Assembly: GCA_018672285.1 (NCBI GenBank)
Contig: JABHGC010000036.1
Coordinates: 1 to 48,683 of the forward strand
DNA: 48,683 nucleotides
Reading direction: 5' to 3'
Origin: Methylococcales bacterium
GTDB lineage: Bacteria > Pseudomonadota > Gammaproteobacteria > JABHGC01
Positions 1-8,933 of this stretch are shown here, one piece after another. Position numbers and translations under genes: made by a program. The notes beneath the pieces are model-generated. The model was not told the origin of the DNA and searched no databases. It worked only from the letters and a program-made list of their open reading frames with translations. Position 1 is the stretch's first letter; every line of letters begins with the position of its first letter.

Positions 1-140
1 GCATGTACAGCTCCTCTTGTCGGTTGGTGATGTGTTGACCCGGCACCTCGCACTCCACTATGGAAAACAAGATTCCTATTGTCTCACCTAACCGGCCAAG
101 TTAATTGTCGTCAACCGGTCACCCTAATTGTCGCCGAACA
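1..140 (-). mobile_element. Probable left end of an IS21-family-like element (transposase runs out of the window)
   Basis: Read on the minus strand, the segment begins TGTTCGGCGACAATTAGGG at position 140. It carries a degenerate repeat unit, roughly GACAATTA followed by G(A/G)CCGGTT, twice within about 50 bases, with a third partial GACAATA copy. Serial terminal repeats starting with TG are characteristic of IS21-family ends. An ATG on the minus strand at 4-2 is preceded by GAGGAG at suitable spacing, so a left-running gene (an IstA-type transposase would be expected) appears to start there. No transposase residues are visible, so the family call rests on the terminus only. It could instead be the regulatory region of an ordinary leftward gene. 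Confidence 0.45.
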
Positions 141-325
141 CATTTTTGTTTATCCCTTGTGTATCCAGTCCTGCGGGGACTGAGGTTACATTGTAAACAG
201 GTTTTCCTTTTAAAATTAATGAGTTGAAGAGTGTTTCTTATTGATCAGTACTTTAACTTATTCTGATGAATGGTTGTTATGCTAGCATGAAAGGTTTTTG
301 AATTAAAACATTATTGAATACTTAT
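141..325. other. Gene-free stretch between the IS-like tip and tsaC
   Basis: No open frame of note is present. A short hairpin, CAGTCC-TGCGG-GGACTG, lies near 166-182 without a T-run. The rest is AT-rich. This is the 3' flank of tsaC, and no clear tsaC terminator is visible. Confidence 0.5.
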
Positions 326-889
326 TTAGGTTTGGATTGAGCGGATGACTCGGTTGGTTTTCCAGTCAATGATTTGGCTGGCAGACTGGCCACCACTTTT
401 GCCGGGGATGATGCCATCAAGCTGCTGGTTGAAGGTGTCTGCTATTTGTTGGCTGCTTTGCGCGGTAGGGTGTTGGCTGAGGTTGGCACTGGTGGAAGTG
501 ATGGCTGCATTTAGCTTGTTACACAGTTGAATGATGTGAGGGTGTTGGGTGATGCGGATGGCGACTGTATTAAAATCACCCGTGATAAGAGGCGTGGCTG
601 CTGAGGATTTTGGCACAAGCCAGGTGGTTGGGTGGTCTGTGTGGGTGTTTAAGATCTGTTTAAGCTGGGTCAAGCTAAGGTCGGAGTAAGGCTGCAGTTG
701 TTCTGCCGTGGCTGCAAGTAGAATGAGCCCTTTGTTGGCAGGTCTGTTTTTTAAGTTGAGCAAGCGGGTTATGGCTTGAGGTTGTTTGGGGTCGCAACCT
801 AAACCAAAGACGGTTTCTGTCGGGTAAGCAATAACGCCACCTTGCTGAATAATGTCAGCAAAATGGCGCACGTTATCTGCAGATAGCAT
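326..889 (-). CDS. tsaC: Threonylcarbamoyl-AMP synthase (TsaC/YrdC/Sua5 family)
   Basis: The 187-residue protein is a full-length single YrdC domain, the same size as E. coli TsaC. It makes L-threonylcarbamoyladenylate from threonine, bicarbonate and ATP, the first step of the t6A37 modification of ANN-decoding tRNAs in the cytoplasm. Visible family features are the PTETVFGLG segment (residues 23-31), the basic KNRPANKG patch (47-54) that binds nucleotide and carbonate, and the STSAN motif (132-136). The start codon shares one base with the topA stop (889), so the two are translationally coupled on the minus strand. The topA-tsaC-dprA neighbourhood is common in Gammaproteobacteria. Confidence 0.93.
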   Translation of the reverse strand: MLSADNVRHFADIIQQGGVIAYPTETVFGLGCDPKQPQAITRLLNLKNRPANKGLILLAATAEQLQPYSDLSLTQLKQILNTHTDHPTTWLVPKSSAATPLITGDFNTVAIRITQHPHIIQLCNKLNAAITSTSANLSQHPTAQSSQQIADTFNQQLDGIIPGKSGGQSASQIIDWKTNRVIRSIQT

Positions 890-3189
890 TACTTTTCAGT
901 AGACTCGGTTTCTTCTTCTGTACCTTCTACCGAGAGGGCGTAATTACAGTCTTTTTGCGGACAGGCTTTTTGTGTGCCGCTGCGCTTGGTCTTTTTAAGC
1001 GTCAGTATTGGCCAGTCACACTCAGGACAAGGTTCTTTAAGGGGTAGGTGCCAGATGGCATAGCTACATTTAGGGTAGGTCGCGCAAGAGAAAAAGACTT
1101 TCCCTTTACGAGACTTGCGTTCCATTAAATTGCCCTTGTTGCACTGTGGGCATTCTACTTCGGTGTCTTTGGGTTTTTCGAGTGGCTCAATAAATTTACA
1201 TTTAGGGTATGAGCTACAACCAATAAACTTACCGTAACGGCCTTGGCGAATGAGTAGGTCGGATTCACATTCAGGGCATTTGCGGTCGGTGATGATTTCT
1301 GGTTCTTCAGGCTCGGCACCGTCTAAATTACGGGTGTAATCACACTCAGGGTAGTCTGTACAGCCGACAAAACGGCCGTTTCTGCCTAAGCGTATGGAGA
1401 GCTTTTTACCGCATTTAGGGCAGTCTTCATCCATTTCTTCTTGGGTGACGTCACTGCGTTTTACTTTTTCGGTTTCTTGGATTAAATCCCAGAATGGTTT
1501 CCAAAATTTCTCTAACAGTGGCACCCATTCTTTTTCGCCTCGAGAGATGGCGTCTAAGTCATCTTCTAGGTTTGCTGTGAATTTGTAGTCAACGTATTTG
1601 CCAAAGTAGTTGATTAGAAATTTCGCAACAACGCGGCCTACGTCAGTCGGGAAGAATCGCCGTTTATCCAAGGTGACATATTGGCGGTTAACCAAAACTG
1701 AGATAATGGAGGCATAGGTAGAAGGGCGGCCTATGCCGTGCTCTTCTAGTGACTTAACCAAGCTTGCCTCAGAGTACCTTGGTGGTGGTTCTGTGAAGTG
1801 CTGCTCTGTTTTGAGTGCTTTTAGTGGCAGTTTGTCGCCAACTTCCATGCTGGGTAGAAGGCGATCATCCGTTTGGTCGGGCGCATCGTCTTTACCTTCC
1901 ATGTAAACCGACATAAAACCTGGTTTATGGATGATGGAGCCATTCGCTCTAAACATGCCTTTGTCGCCACAGTTTAAGTCAATCGCCACGGTGTTGATGG
2001 TGGCATGCGTCATTTGGCAGGCAATGGTGCGCTTCCAGATGAGGTCATAGAGTTTGAATTGCTCTGGGCTCAAGTATTTCTTGATGGCGTCAGGGGTACG
2101 CATGGCAGAGGTGATCCGCACCGCTTCATGCGCCTCTTGGGCGTTTTTGGATTTGGTTTTAAAGGTGCGTGGTTCTTTTGGCACCATTTCACTGCCATAC
2201 CGCTCACCAATCAGGCCGCGAATCTCTTCGAGGGCTTCATCGGCTAGTGCGACGGAGTCGGTACGCATGTAGGTGATTAAACCCACTGAGCCATCTCCGG
2301 TGTCGATCCCTTCATAGAGTTGCTGCGCGGTTCGCATGGTTTTTTGGGTTGAAAAGCGTAACTTACGCGCCGCTTCTTGTTGTAGCGTGGACGTTGTAAA
2401 AGGGGGCGATGGGTTGCGCTTACGTTGTTTCTTTTCAATGTTGTGAACAACCAGTTCACCATTAGCCGCTTTTTCTAAGGTTTCACGGGCTTTAGTGGCG
2501 CCGCCTTCTTCTGTGATGCTGAATTGGCCCAGTTTTTCCTCTAAATAATGCGTGAGTCTGGCATTAAAAGGGGTGGTGCCTTTTTCTACGTTGGCTTCAA
2601 GTGTCCAGTATTCTTTGGGTTTGAACGCTTCGATTTCTATTTCGCGCTCAACAATCATCCTAAGGGCGGGGCTTTGTACTCGGCCTGCAGATAGCCCTCG
2701 GCGAATTTTGCGCCACAATAGGGGGGAAAGCTTAAAGCCCACTAAATAATCGAGTGCACGGCGCGCCTGTTGTGCATTGACCATGTCCATGGACAGTTCA
2801 CGAGGGTTGGCAACCGCATCTTTAATGGCTTTTTTGGTGATTTCGTGGAACACAACACGATGTACCGGTTTCTCTTTAAGAATCTTTTTGGCTTTGAGTA
2901 TTTCTGAGAGATGCCAAGAAATGGCTTCTCCCTCTCTATCCAAATCAGTCGCGAGGTACAGGGCTTCTGCTTTACGCATCTCGGTGACAATGGCCTGGAC
3001 ATGTTTGGCATTTTTGTCGATCAATGCGTATTTCATCGCAAAGCCGTCGTCAGGGTCTACTGAGCCTTCTTTAGACGGTAAATCCCGAATGTGACCATAC
3101 GAGGCCAATACCTTAAAATCTTTACCAAGGTACTTTTCAATGGTTTTGGCTTTTGCCGGTGATTCTACTATGACTAGATTTTTCGCCAT
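889..3189 (-). CDS. topA: DNA topoisomerase I (type IA)
   Basis: The 766-residue type IA topoisomerase relaxes negative supercoils. The N-terminal Toprim domain has IVESPAKAKT (Glu9) and the acidic triad in TDLDREGE (Asp82, Asp84, Glu86). The catalytic tyrosine is Tyr307 in GLITYMRTDS. From residue 590 come four C-terminal zinc-ribbon-like modules: CPKC...CTDYPEC, CPEC...CSSYPKC, CPQC...CATYPKC and CPEC...CPQKDC. These are shorter overall than the E. coli C-terminus (865-residue enzyme). The start has no strong Shine-Dalgarno but agrees with the conserved N-terminus. The gene lies downstream of dprA on the same strand with a 108-bp gap, and upstream of tsaC. Confidence 0.96.
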   Translation of the reverse strand: MAKNLVIVESPAKAKTIEKYLGKDFKVLASYGHIRDLPSKEGSVDPDDGFAMKYALIDKNAKHVQAIVTEMRKAEALYLATDLDREGEAISWHLSEILKAKKILKEKPVHRVVFHEITKKAIKDAVANPRELSMDMVNAQQARRALDYLVGFKLSPLLWRKIRRGLSAGRVQSPALRMIVEREIEIEAFKPKEYWTLEANVEKGTTPFNARLTHYLEEKLGQFSITEEGGATKARETLEKAANGELVVHNIEKKQRKRNPSPPFTTSTLQQEAARKLRFSTQKTMRTAQQLYEGIDTGDGSVGLITYMRTDSVALADEALEEIRGLIGERYGSEMVPKEPRTFKTKSKNAQEAHEAVRITSAMRTPDAIKKYLSPEQFKLYDLIWKRTIACQMTHATINTVAIDLNCGDKGMFRANGSIIHKPGFMSVYMEGKDDAPDQTDDRLLPSMEVGDKLPLKALKTEQHFTEPPPRYSEASLVKSLEEHGIGRPSTYASIISVLVNRQYVTLDKRRFFPTDVGRVVAKFLINYFGKYVDYKFTANLEDDLDAISRGEKEWVPLLEKFWKPFWDLIQETEKVKRSDVTQEEMDEDCPKCGKKLSIRLGRNGRFVGCTDYPECDYTRNLDGAEPEEPEIITDRKCPECESDLLIRQGRYGKFIGCSSYPKCKFIEPLEKPKDTEVECPQCNKGNLMERKSRKGKVFFSCATYPKCSYAIWHLPLKEPCPECDWPILTLKKTKRSGTQKACPQKDCNYALSVEGTEEETESTEK

Positions 3190-3297
3190 GCGATGAACAG
3201 TTCCCTACTGTATTAGGTTGGACTTGTACTCATCACAGCCAAGTTGGTTTGTAATGGGTATGTCATAAAATTATGCAATTTGTGGCATAAAAATTGT

Positions 3298-4414
3298 TTA
3301 ATGTCGAGTATAAAATCCACCTGGCATTGCGCTAATATGCCCATCTAGCTCCAAAATGAGCAGCATGGAGGACAGTTCATTGATGGGTCTGCCGGTCTTT
3401 TCCGAGAGCCAATCTATGGCGACAGGGTTGCCTGTGAAATACTCAAGAAGCGCTGTTTGTTCTTCTGATAAAGTATTGGCTTGCTGCGTCTGCATGGCTG
3501 GGGCAGAGGTAGCGGCGTTCAGTTGAGAGGCCAGAATAAGGGCGCCTAGCTCCTCCATGACGTGCTCGGCAGTTTCTACCAATTTTGCACCTTCTCGTAT
3601 GATTTGATGGCAGCCGCGTGCCAGTGGGTTCTGAATGGAGCCAGGGATGGCAAATACGTCACGTCCTTGTTCCATCGCTTGGCGGGCAGTAATGAGGGAG
3701 CCGCTTTTTAAGGCCGCCTCTATTACTAAGGTGCCAACCGACATCCCACTGATGATGCGGTTTCTACGGGGGAATAGGTTCGGTCTTGGTTGGGTATTGA
3801 GCGGAAACTCCGACAGCATAACGCCCCCCCGTATCCTCGATGGCATGGGCGAGGGCATGATGCTTGGCGGGGTATACTCGGTTAAGCCCTGTGCCCATCA
3901 CGGCAATGGTGGTGCCGCCCGCATCCAGGGTTGCTTGGTGGGCAATACCATCCACACCCAATGCCAAACCACTGGTGATGACCATGCCTTGGCGTGCCAG
4001 TTCATAGGTTAGCGCGCGAGTGGTGTCTTGCCCTGCAGGGGTTGGGTTTCTAGAGCCAACCACGGCAAGTTGTACTTGTTGCAGCACAGAGGGTTGGCCT
4101 TTTAAATATAAAATCGCGGGTGGATCATGGATTTCTCTTAATAGGGCGGGGTAGCGCTTATCCGCTAGGGTTAAAATGTGGTTGTTGGGTTGCTCTTGCC
4201 AGCGGAGGTCCTCGGTGACCACATCAAATTGCTGGTCATCAAAGTAGTATTTGGCAGGCTCAGGTATGTTGACGTGTTCGGAATGCCAGCCACGGTTATC
4301 TAGAAAGGCTTCTGGACTGCCGTAGTGTTCTAGTATCTTCTGAAATAATACTGGGCCAATTTTAGGCGCATGGTAAATCTGTAGCCAAGGGGTTACGTCC
4401 ATATTCACATCCAT
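3298..4414 (-). pseudogene. dprA: DNA-processing protein A, frameshifted in a seven-G run
   Basis: DprA loads RecA on incoming single-stranded DNA during natural transformation. Two overlapping frames together cover the whole protein. The upstream frame holds the SAM-like N-terminus and the Rossmann core (VVGSRNPTPAG, SGLALGVDGIAH, GTGLNRVYPAKH). The downstream frame continues with LSEFPL, FPRRNRIISG, GSLITAR and the C-terminal winged-helix domain. The break falls exactly at a run of seven Gs on the coding strand (plus-strand C run 3824-3830). Removing one G restores EDTGGVMLSEFPL, which joins the two parts without loss. The upstream frame is open to 4429, but that start lies in the preceding terminator's T-run, so ATG at 4414 or 4402 is likelier. 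It may be intact in the cell if the extra base is a sequencing error. Confidence 0.88.
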
Positions 4415-4429
4415 GTGGTTATTACGCAA

Positions 4430-4454
4430 AAAAGCCAGCGCAAGGCTGGCTTTT
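4430..4454 (-). terminator. Rho-independent terminator after the LysM gene
   Basis: The inverted repeat AAAAGCCAGC / GCTGGCTTTT with a 5-base loop is followed on the minus strand by a T-run. It lies between the LysM stop codon and dprA, so dprA transcription depends on read-through or its own promoter. Confidence 0.8.
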
Positions 4455-4477
4455 ATGGGTTAAATCAGACCTTAGGC

Positions 4478-5524
4478 TTAAGGTGTGCTGATTTTATCCA
4501 AGGTTTGCATTTCTAGTACTGCTTTCATAACAAGCGCGTAGCTTACGCGGTCAAAGGTTTTGTAAACCATGAGGTAACCGGCTTTCTCGTCAGGTAGTTG
4601 TACTTTGTCGTGAGGGTTTTTGCTGACAACATCTGAAATCACATCACCTCGCTGCCATACGTTGAAAATATGACCGACTTCAATGTTGTCTGCGGTGCCT
4701 TTGTTGATCACAACGGTATTGAATTGGCCAATGTTCACAACACCATCGGTAACGCCAATAATGTAGCCGTTAATTTTTTCTTTAGGTGCGTGAGGTTGGA
4801 AGTGGGTCATGACCTCTTCGTTAGTGCTAGGGCGCAATCGATCGCCTACGCTCACTTCTTGTACCGACCGTATAATCTTAACGGTTGCAGGGTCACCTGC
4901 TTTTTGAAGTTTTGCATCGCCACGGTAATGTGCTTCGTAGCCTAAGATTTCTTTGGTGTCTGGGTCGATTAAGGCATTGCCAGGCTCAAAGATAACGAAA
5001 TTTTTGGTCTGCTTGGTTTCAATGGTGCGAACGTAAGCACGGTCACCACTGCCAGCGAGTTGGCGAGTACCAGGGAAGGCGACGACATACGGCGCGCTGT
5101 CCATTTCGTCAGCATTCATCACTTCTGGGTGCAATAAAAATTGTTTGATGGCATCCAGTGGAATAGTCGGGATGGCGGTATCTAGCTCGCTTTCACGAAT
5201 ATGTGGTGACAGTTTAACGACGCCATTATTGCCGCCACGGTGTAAGCGTAATTGTGGCTCGCCATCAACATAGGTCAATTCAATTTCATCGCCAGGATAA
5301 ATTAAATGGGGGTTTTTGATGTGTTGGTTAACATGCCAAACATCAGGCCAACGCCATGCGTCATTCAAGAAGCGCTCGGAAATGCCCCATAATGTGTCAC
5401 CCTTAACGACAGTATAACGTTGTGGATGATTAGGATTTAGCTCGACTGAGTCAGCGAAAGCATTGCTTGCAGGTAATGTGATAGCACAAGCAAGTACCAT
5501 GCTCCAGAGAGTTTTACGGATCAT
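4478..5524 (-). CDS. Exported LysM-domain protein
   Basis: The 348-residue protein has a Sec signal peptide (basic MIRK, hydrophobic core, cleavage near NAFADS at residues 21-26). A LysM domain follows at about residues 37-90 (YTVVKGDTLWGISERFLN, then HLIYPGDEI). LysM domains bind the glycan strands of peptidoglycan. The remaining roughly 250 residues have no motif I recognise, though the arrangement matches the LysM proteins usually found between dprA and def in Gammaproteobacteria. It is probably a periplasmic envelope-maintenance protein and its exact role is unknown. It is transcribed divergently from def and ended by a terminator. Confidence 0.85.
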   Translation of the reverse strand: MIRKTLWSMVLACAITLPASNAFADSVELNPNHPQRYTVVKGDTLWGISERFLNDAWRWPDVWHVNQHIKNPHLIYPGDEIELTYVDGEPQLRLHRGGNNGVVKLSPHIRESELDTAIPTIPLDAIKQFLLHPEVMNADEMDSAPYVVAFPGTRQLAGSGDRAYVRTIETKQTKNFVIFEPGNALIDPDTKEILGYEAHYRGDAKLQKAGDPATVKIIRSVQEVSVGDRLRPSTNEEVMTHFQPHAPKEKINGYIIGVTDGVVNIGQFNTVVINKGTADNIEVGHIFNVWQRGDVISDVVSKNPHDKVQLPDEKAGYLMVYKTFDRVSYALVMKAVLEMQTLDKISTP

Positions 5525-5702
5525 GAAGGCACCCTTAGTTTTTGTTTAAAATTCTGTATTGCATAGACGCGGCTAGCAACATTTTGCAAGCCCAAGTACT
5601 AGCAGGTTAATTTAAGTATAGCGTGGTCACGTCAAATTCAAGTATTATCGTACAATTACCCTTAAGTATTGTAAATCAAGAGCAAGCTGTTGAGAGATAA
5701 AC

Positions 5703-6200
5703 GTGACGATTTTACAGATATTGTGTTTCCCAGACCCTAAATTAAGAACAAAAGCCGTACCTGTTTCGGCAGTCACTGCCGAAATCCGAACCATTGTGAA
5801 AAACATGTTCGAAACGATGTATGACGCCCCCGGTATAGGCTTAGCCGCCACCCAGGTTGATATTCATCAACAAATTGTGGTGATTGACGTCTCCGAGGAA
5901 AAAAACGACCCGATTTGTTTGATTAACCCTGAGATCATAGAGTCTGAGGGGGAAGAAAGCATGGAGGAAGGGTGTTTGTCGGTGCCTGGTTTTAATGAAA
6001 CCGTGGTACGTGCAGACTCTGTTGTGGTTCGTGCATTAAATGAAGAAGGTGAACAAGTTGAGTTTGGTGCCGATGGATTGCTGGCGGTGTGTATTCAGCA
6101 TGAAATGGATCATCTTAACGGTAAGCTTTTTGTGGACTATCTTTCTGCAATGAAGCGAAATCGTATTAAGAAGAAGTTGATCAAAGGAACCTCGTACTAA
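5703..6200 (+). CDS. def: Peptide deformylase
   Basis: The 165-residue metalloenzyme removes the formyl group from the N-terminal methionine of nascent proteins. All three signature motifs are present: GIGLAATQV (44-52), EEGCLSVP (88-95, metal ligand Cys91) and HEMDH (133-137, two His ligands and the catalytic Glu). Translation starts at GTG (5703), behind a purine-rich GAGAG. The stop overlaps the fmt start as TAATG, so the deformylase and the formyltransferase are coupled. It is the first gene of the block running to trkH and is divergent from the LysM gene. Confidence 0.96.
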   Translation: MTILQILCFPDPKLRTKAVPVSAVTAEIRTIVKNMFETMYDAPGIGLAATQVDIHQQIVVIDVSEEKNDPICLINPEIIESEGEESMEEGCLSVPGFNETVVRADSVVVRALNEEGEQVEFGADGLLAVCIQHEMDHLNGKLFVDYLSAMKRNRIKKKLIKGTSY

Positions 6201-7123
6201 TGAGAATATTGTTTGCTGGCACCCCGGATTTTTCTGTCCCACCTTTACAAGCGTTAATTGATTCTGAACATGAGGTGTGTGGTGTTTATACTCAGCCAGA
6301 CCGGCCTTCAGGTCGTGGGCGGAAGTTAACAGCAAGCCCGGTGAAAGCAGCGGCATTGGCCAACAATATTCCCGTGTTTCAACCGGAATCATTAAAAGGG
6401 GATGAGGCGCAAGCCGAGTTAGCCGCATTAAAACCCGATTTAATGGTGGTGGTCGCTTATGGGTTGATCTTACCTAAAGTGGTGTTAGAAATGCCAACGT
6501 ACGGTTGCTTTAACATCCATGCTTCTTTATTGCCAAGATGGCGGGGTGCAGCACCGATTCAGCGAGCCATTATGGCTGGGGATGCACAAACAGGTGTGAC
6601 CATTATGCAAATGGATGTGGGCTTGGATACAGGGGATATGCTGCATAAAGTGATGTGTGACATTACGCCGTCAACCAATGCTCAACGCTTGCACGATGAG
6701 CTGTCGGTTATGGGCGCTGAGGCCTTGATGGTGGTGATTCCTCAAATTGAAGCCGGTGAGCTTAAGCCTGAAAAGCAAGATGAAGCATTCACCAATTACG
6801 CCAAAAAACTCGATAAGCAAGAAGCAACCATTGATTGGTCTCAGTCCGCACAGCAAATACTCTGTCAGGTAAATGCCTTTAATCCTTGGCCGGTGGCACA
6901 AACGTCATTGGATAATAAAACAGTGCGTATTTGGGGGGCTGAATTAGAACCTGCTTCTGTGTCTTCAGCGCCAGGCACGATTGCTGTTGAGAAAAAACGT
7001 TTGTTGGTGTCAACCAGCGATGGGCAGTTGTCGATCACCAAATTACAGTTGCCGAATAAAAAACCAGCAGATGTGGTTGGCTATTTAAATGGCCATGATG
7101 TTGCAGGTGAGCAGTTCAGTTGA
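6200..7123 (+). CDS. fmt: Methionyl-tRNA formyltransferase
   Basis: The 307-residue enzyme uses 10-formyltetrahydrofolate to formylate initiator Met-tRNA. The N-terminal catalytic domain shows the GTPDFSVP loop and the catalytic triad Asn105 and His107 (FNIHASLLPRWRGAAP) and Asp143 (GLDTGDM). A C-terminal OB-like domain (about 205-307) completes the usual length. The ATG overlaps the def stop by one base and the TGA overlaps the rsmB TTG start, so translation is coupled on both sides. Confidence 0.97.
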   Translation: MRILFAGTPDFSVPPLQALIDSEHEVCGVYTQPDRPSGRGRKLTASPVKAAALANNIPVFQPESLKGDEAQAELAALKPDLMVVVAYGLILPKVVLEMPTYGCFNIHASLLPRWRGAAPIQRAIMAGDAQTGVTIMQMDVGLDTGDMLHKVMCDITPSTNAQRLHDELSVMGAEALMVVIPQIEAGELKPEKQDEAFTNYAKKLDKQEATIDWSQSAQQILCQVNAFNPWPVAQTSLDNKTVRIWGAELEPASVSSAPGTIAVEKKRLLVSTSDGQLSITKLQLPNKKPADVVGYLNGHDVAGEQFS

Positions 7124-8385
7124 ATAAGCAGCCAAGAGTGGCTGCCGTACATATTGTTCGAGCAGTCTTGTCAGGTCAGTCATTAACCGCCGCGTTTGAT
7201 CACCATTTAAAATCGGTAGATTTGTCTCAACAGCCATTTGTCAAAGCCATTTGTTTTGGCACGATTCGTCATTATCTGTGGTTAGAGTGTTTGTTAGCGC
7301 CACTATTGCAAAAGCCCCTTAAAGCCAAAGACAGCGATGTGAAAATTTTGATGTTGTTGGGTTTGCATGAGCTTAGCGAGCAAAAAACGGCAGACTACGC
7401 GGTGGTGTCTGAAACAGTGAATGCCGTTAAGCCGTTGAAAAAAATGTGGGCAAAAGGTTTGGTGAATGCGGTGCTTCGCAACTTTCTTCGCCAGCAACCT
7501 GAGTTAATGAAAGGCTGTGATAACAAGCAAGAAGCCATTTACCGTCATCCTTATTGGTTAATCAAAATCTTAAAAACGGATTGGCCTGATGAGTGGGCAG
7601 CTATTTTAACGGCCAATAATCAGCCTCCGCCAATGGTGCTGAGGGTTAATCAGCAAAAAACCACGAGAGATGATTATTTAGCATTACTCAAGCAAGCAAA
7701 AATAGACGCGGAAGCTCAGCCAGTCACAGCGATGGGCGTTCGCTTGCAAAACCCTGTGGATGTGTCAATGCTGCCTCATTTTGCTGAAGGCTGGTGCTCG
7801 GTACAAGATGGTGCTGCACAAATGGCGGCGGAGTTACTCCAATTAGCGCCCGGTCAGCGAGTTTTGGATGCATGTGCAGCGCCAGGTGGCAAGACGTGCC
7901 ATATTGCGGAAACCGAGCCTAAGTTAACGTCTTTATTGGCGGTAGATTCGGATGCTGAGCGTTTGCCGAGATTAGTGGACAATTTACAACGTTTATCTTT
8001 GCAGGCCGATTGGCAAGTCTCAGATTTTTCAGACCCGGGTATTTGGCCTGAAGAAACCCGGTTTGACCGCATCTTGCTGGATGCCCCTTGTAGTGGAACA
8101 GGGGTGATCAGGCGACACCCTGATATAAAAATGTTGCGAAATAAAGACGATATTGTTGCATTATCGCAACTTCAGCATACAATGTTAGAAAACGCGTGGT
8201 CAGTCTTAAAAGAGGGTGGGCGACTGGTTTATGCGACCTGTTCTATATTAAAACAAGAGAATGAACACCAGATTAGTCGTTTTTTAGAGACGCATTCGGA
8301 TGCACATTGCGATGTGGTTCATCGGATTTTGCCTGGTGACCAGAACAGGGATGGATTTTATTATGCCTGCCTCAATAAGGAATAA
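7120..8385 (+). CDS. rsmB: 16S rRNA (cytosine-967-C5)-methyltransferase
   Basis: The 421-residue protein has an N-terminal NusB-like RNA-binding domain (about 1-140) and a C-terminal SAM-dependent methyltransferase domain. Visible motifs are the SAM loop LDACAAPGGKT, the DAPCSGTGVIRR motif with Cys324, and the catalytic ATCSI motif with Cys374. Both cysteines of the m5C mechanism are therefore present. The start is TTG overlapping the fmt TGA. It methylates C967 of 16S rRNA during small-subunit assembly. The gene following fmt is the classic gammaproteobacterial order. Confidence 0.95.
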   Translation: MNKQPRVAAVHIVRAVLSGQSLTAAFDHHLKSVDLSQQPFVKAICFGTIRHYLWLECLLAPLLQKPLKAKDSDVKILMLLGLHELSEQKTADYAVVSETVNAVKPLKKMWAKGLVNAVLRNFLRQQPELMKGCDNKQEAIYRHPYWLIKILKTDWPDEWAAILTANNQPPPMVLRVNQQKTTRDDYLALLKQAKIDAEAQPVTAMGVRLQNPVDVSMLPHFAEGWCSVQDGAAQMAAELLQLAPGQRVLDACAAPGGKTCHIAETEPKLTSLLAVDSDAERLPRLVDNLQRLSLQADWQVSDFSDPGIWPEETRFDRILLDAPCSGTGVIRRHPDIKMLRNKDDIVALSQLQHTMLENAWSVLKEGGRLVYATCSILKQENEHQISRFLETHSDAHCDVVHRILPGDQNRDGFYYACLNKE

Positions 8386-8387
8386 GT

Positions 8388-8933
8388 GTGCAACTGCGCT
8401 GGCCCTTTTTATGTGTCATTTTTTTATTGGTTCAACCCTGTATTGCAGCGGTGAGCATTCACACCATTGAAGCAACCTTAGTGGATGAGTCTTATGTGTT
8501 GGATGTTGATATTGAATACGACCTTGCTGATGAAGTGCGAGATGCACTGCAAAATGGCATAGAGCTGCATTTTGAGGTGCAAGCGGCTGTTGTTCGTTCT
8601 AGAAATTGGATGTGGGATGAAACCGTGGACTCGGTGACGCGCCAATACAGTATTAGCTACCGGCCATTGGCTAAGCACTATCAAGTGGGTCATGATAAAT
8701 CTGAAGAAAAAACCTATCACAAAACGCTGTCTCAGGCGTTAAGAGCAATGGGCGCAATTAGGGGCTGGCCGCTGATCAACAGTTCTGAGCTCATTCATAA
8801 AGAGCTTTACCAAGTGCGGGTAAAATGTACCCTAGAAGTCGATCAACTGCCTTTACCATTGCAGCCTACCGCCTATTTTAGTCAAGACTGGCAACTGGAT
8901 GCCGACCCATTGCTGTGGAGATTAATCTATTGA
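8388..8933 (+). CDS. DUF4390-type exported protein preceding the NtrY-like kinase
   Basis: The 181-residue protein starts with GTG. A hydrophobic leader (FLCVIFLLVQPCIAAV, ending near residue 21) predicts export. The body is beta-rich and fits the DUF4390 family, which is regularly encoded between rsmB and an NtrY-like sensor kinase in Gammaproteobacteria. Its 3' end overlaps the kinase start (TTGA at 8930-8933). The position suggests a periplasmic accessory of the kinase, but this is inference because no biochemical role is known to me. Confidence 0.8.
   Translation: MQLRWPFLCVIFLLVQPCIAAVSIHTIEATLVDESYVLDVDIEYDLADEVRDALQNGIELHFEVQAAVVRSRNWMWDETVDSVTRQYSISYRPLAKHYQVGHDKSEEKTYHKTLSQALRAMGAIRGWPLINSSELIHKELYQVRVKCTLEVDQLPLPLQPTAYFSQDWQLDADPLLWRLIY

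Noticed and set aside
1394..3094. Several open frames of 60-105 codons on the plus strand inside topA
   Set aside because: They are antisense to a conserved gene, lack ribosome-binding sites and show no recognisable protein features.
3824..3830. Programmed ribosomal frameshifting in dprA
   Set aside because: DprA is not known to use it, and there is no obvious stimulatory hairpin or slippery heptamer other than the G run.
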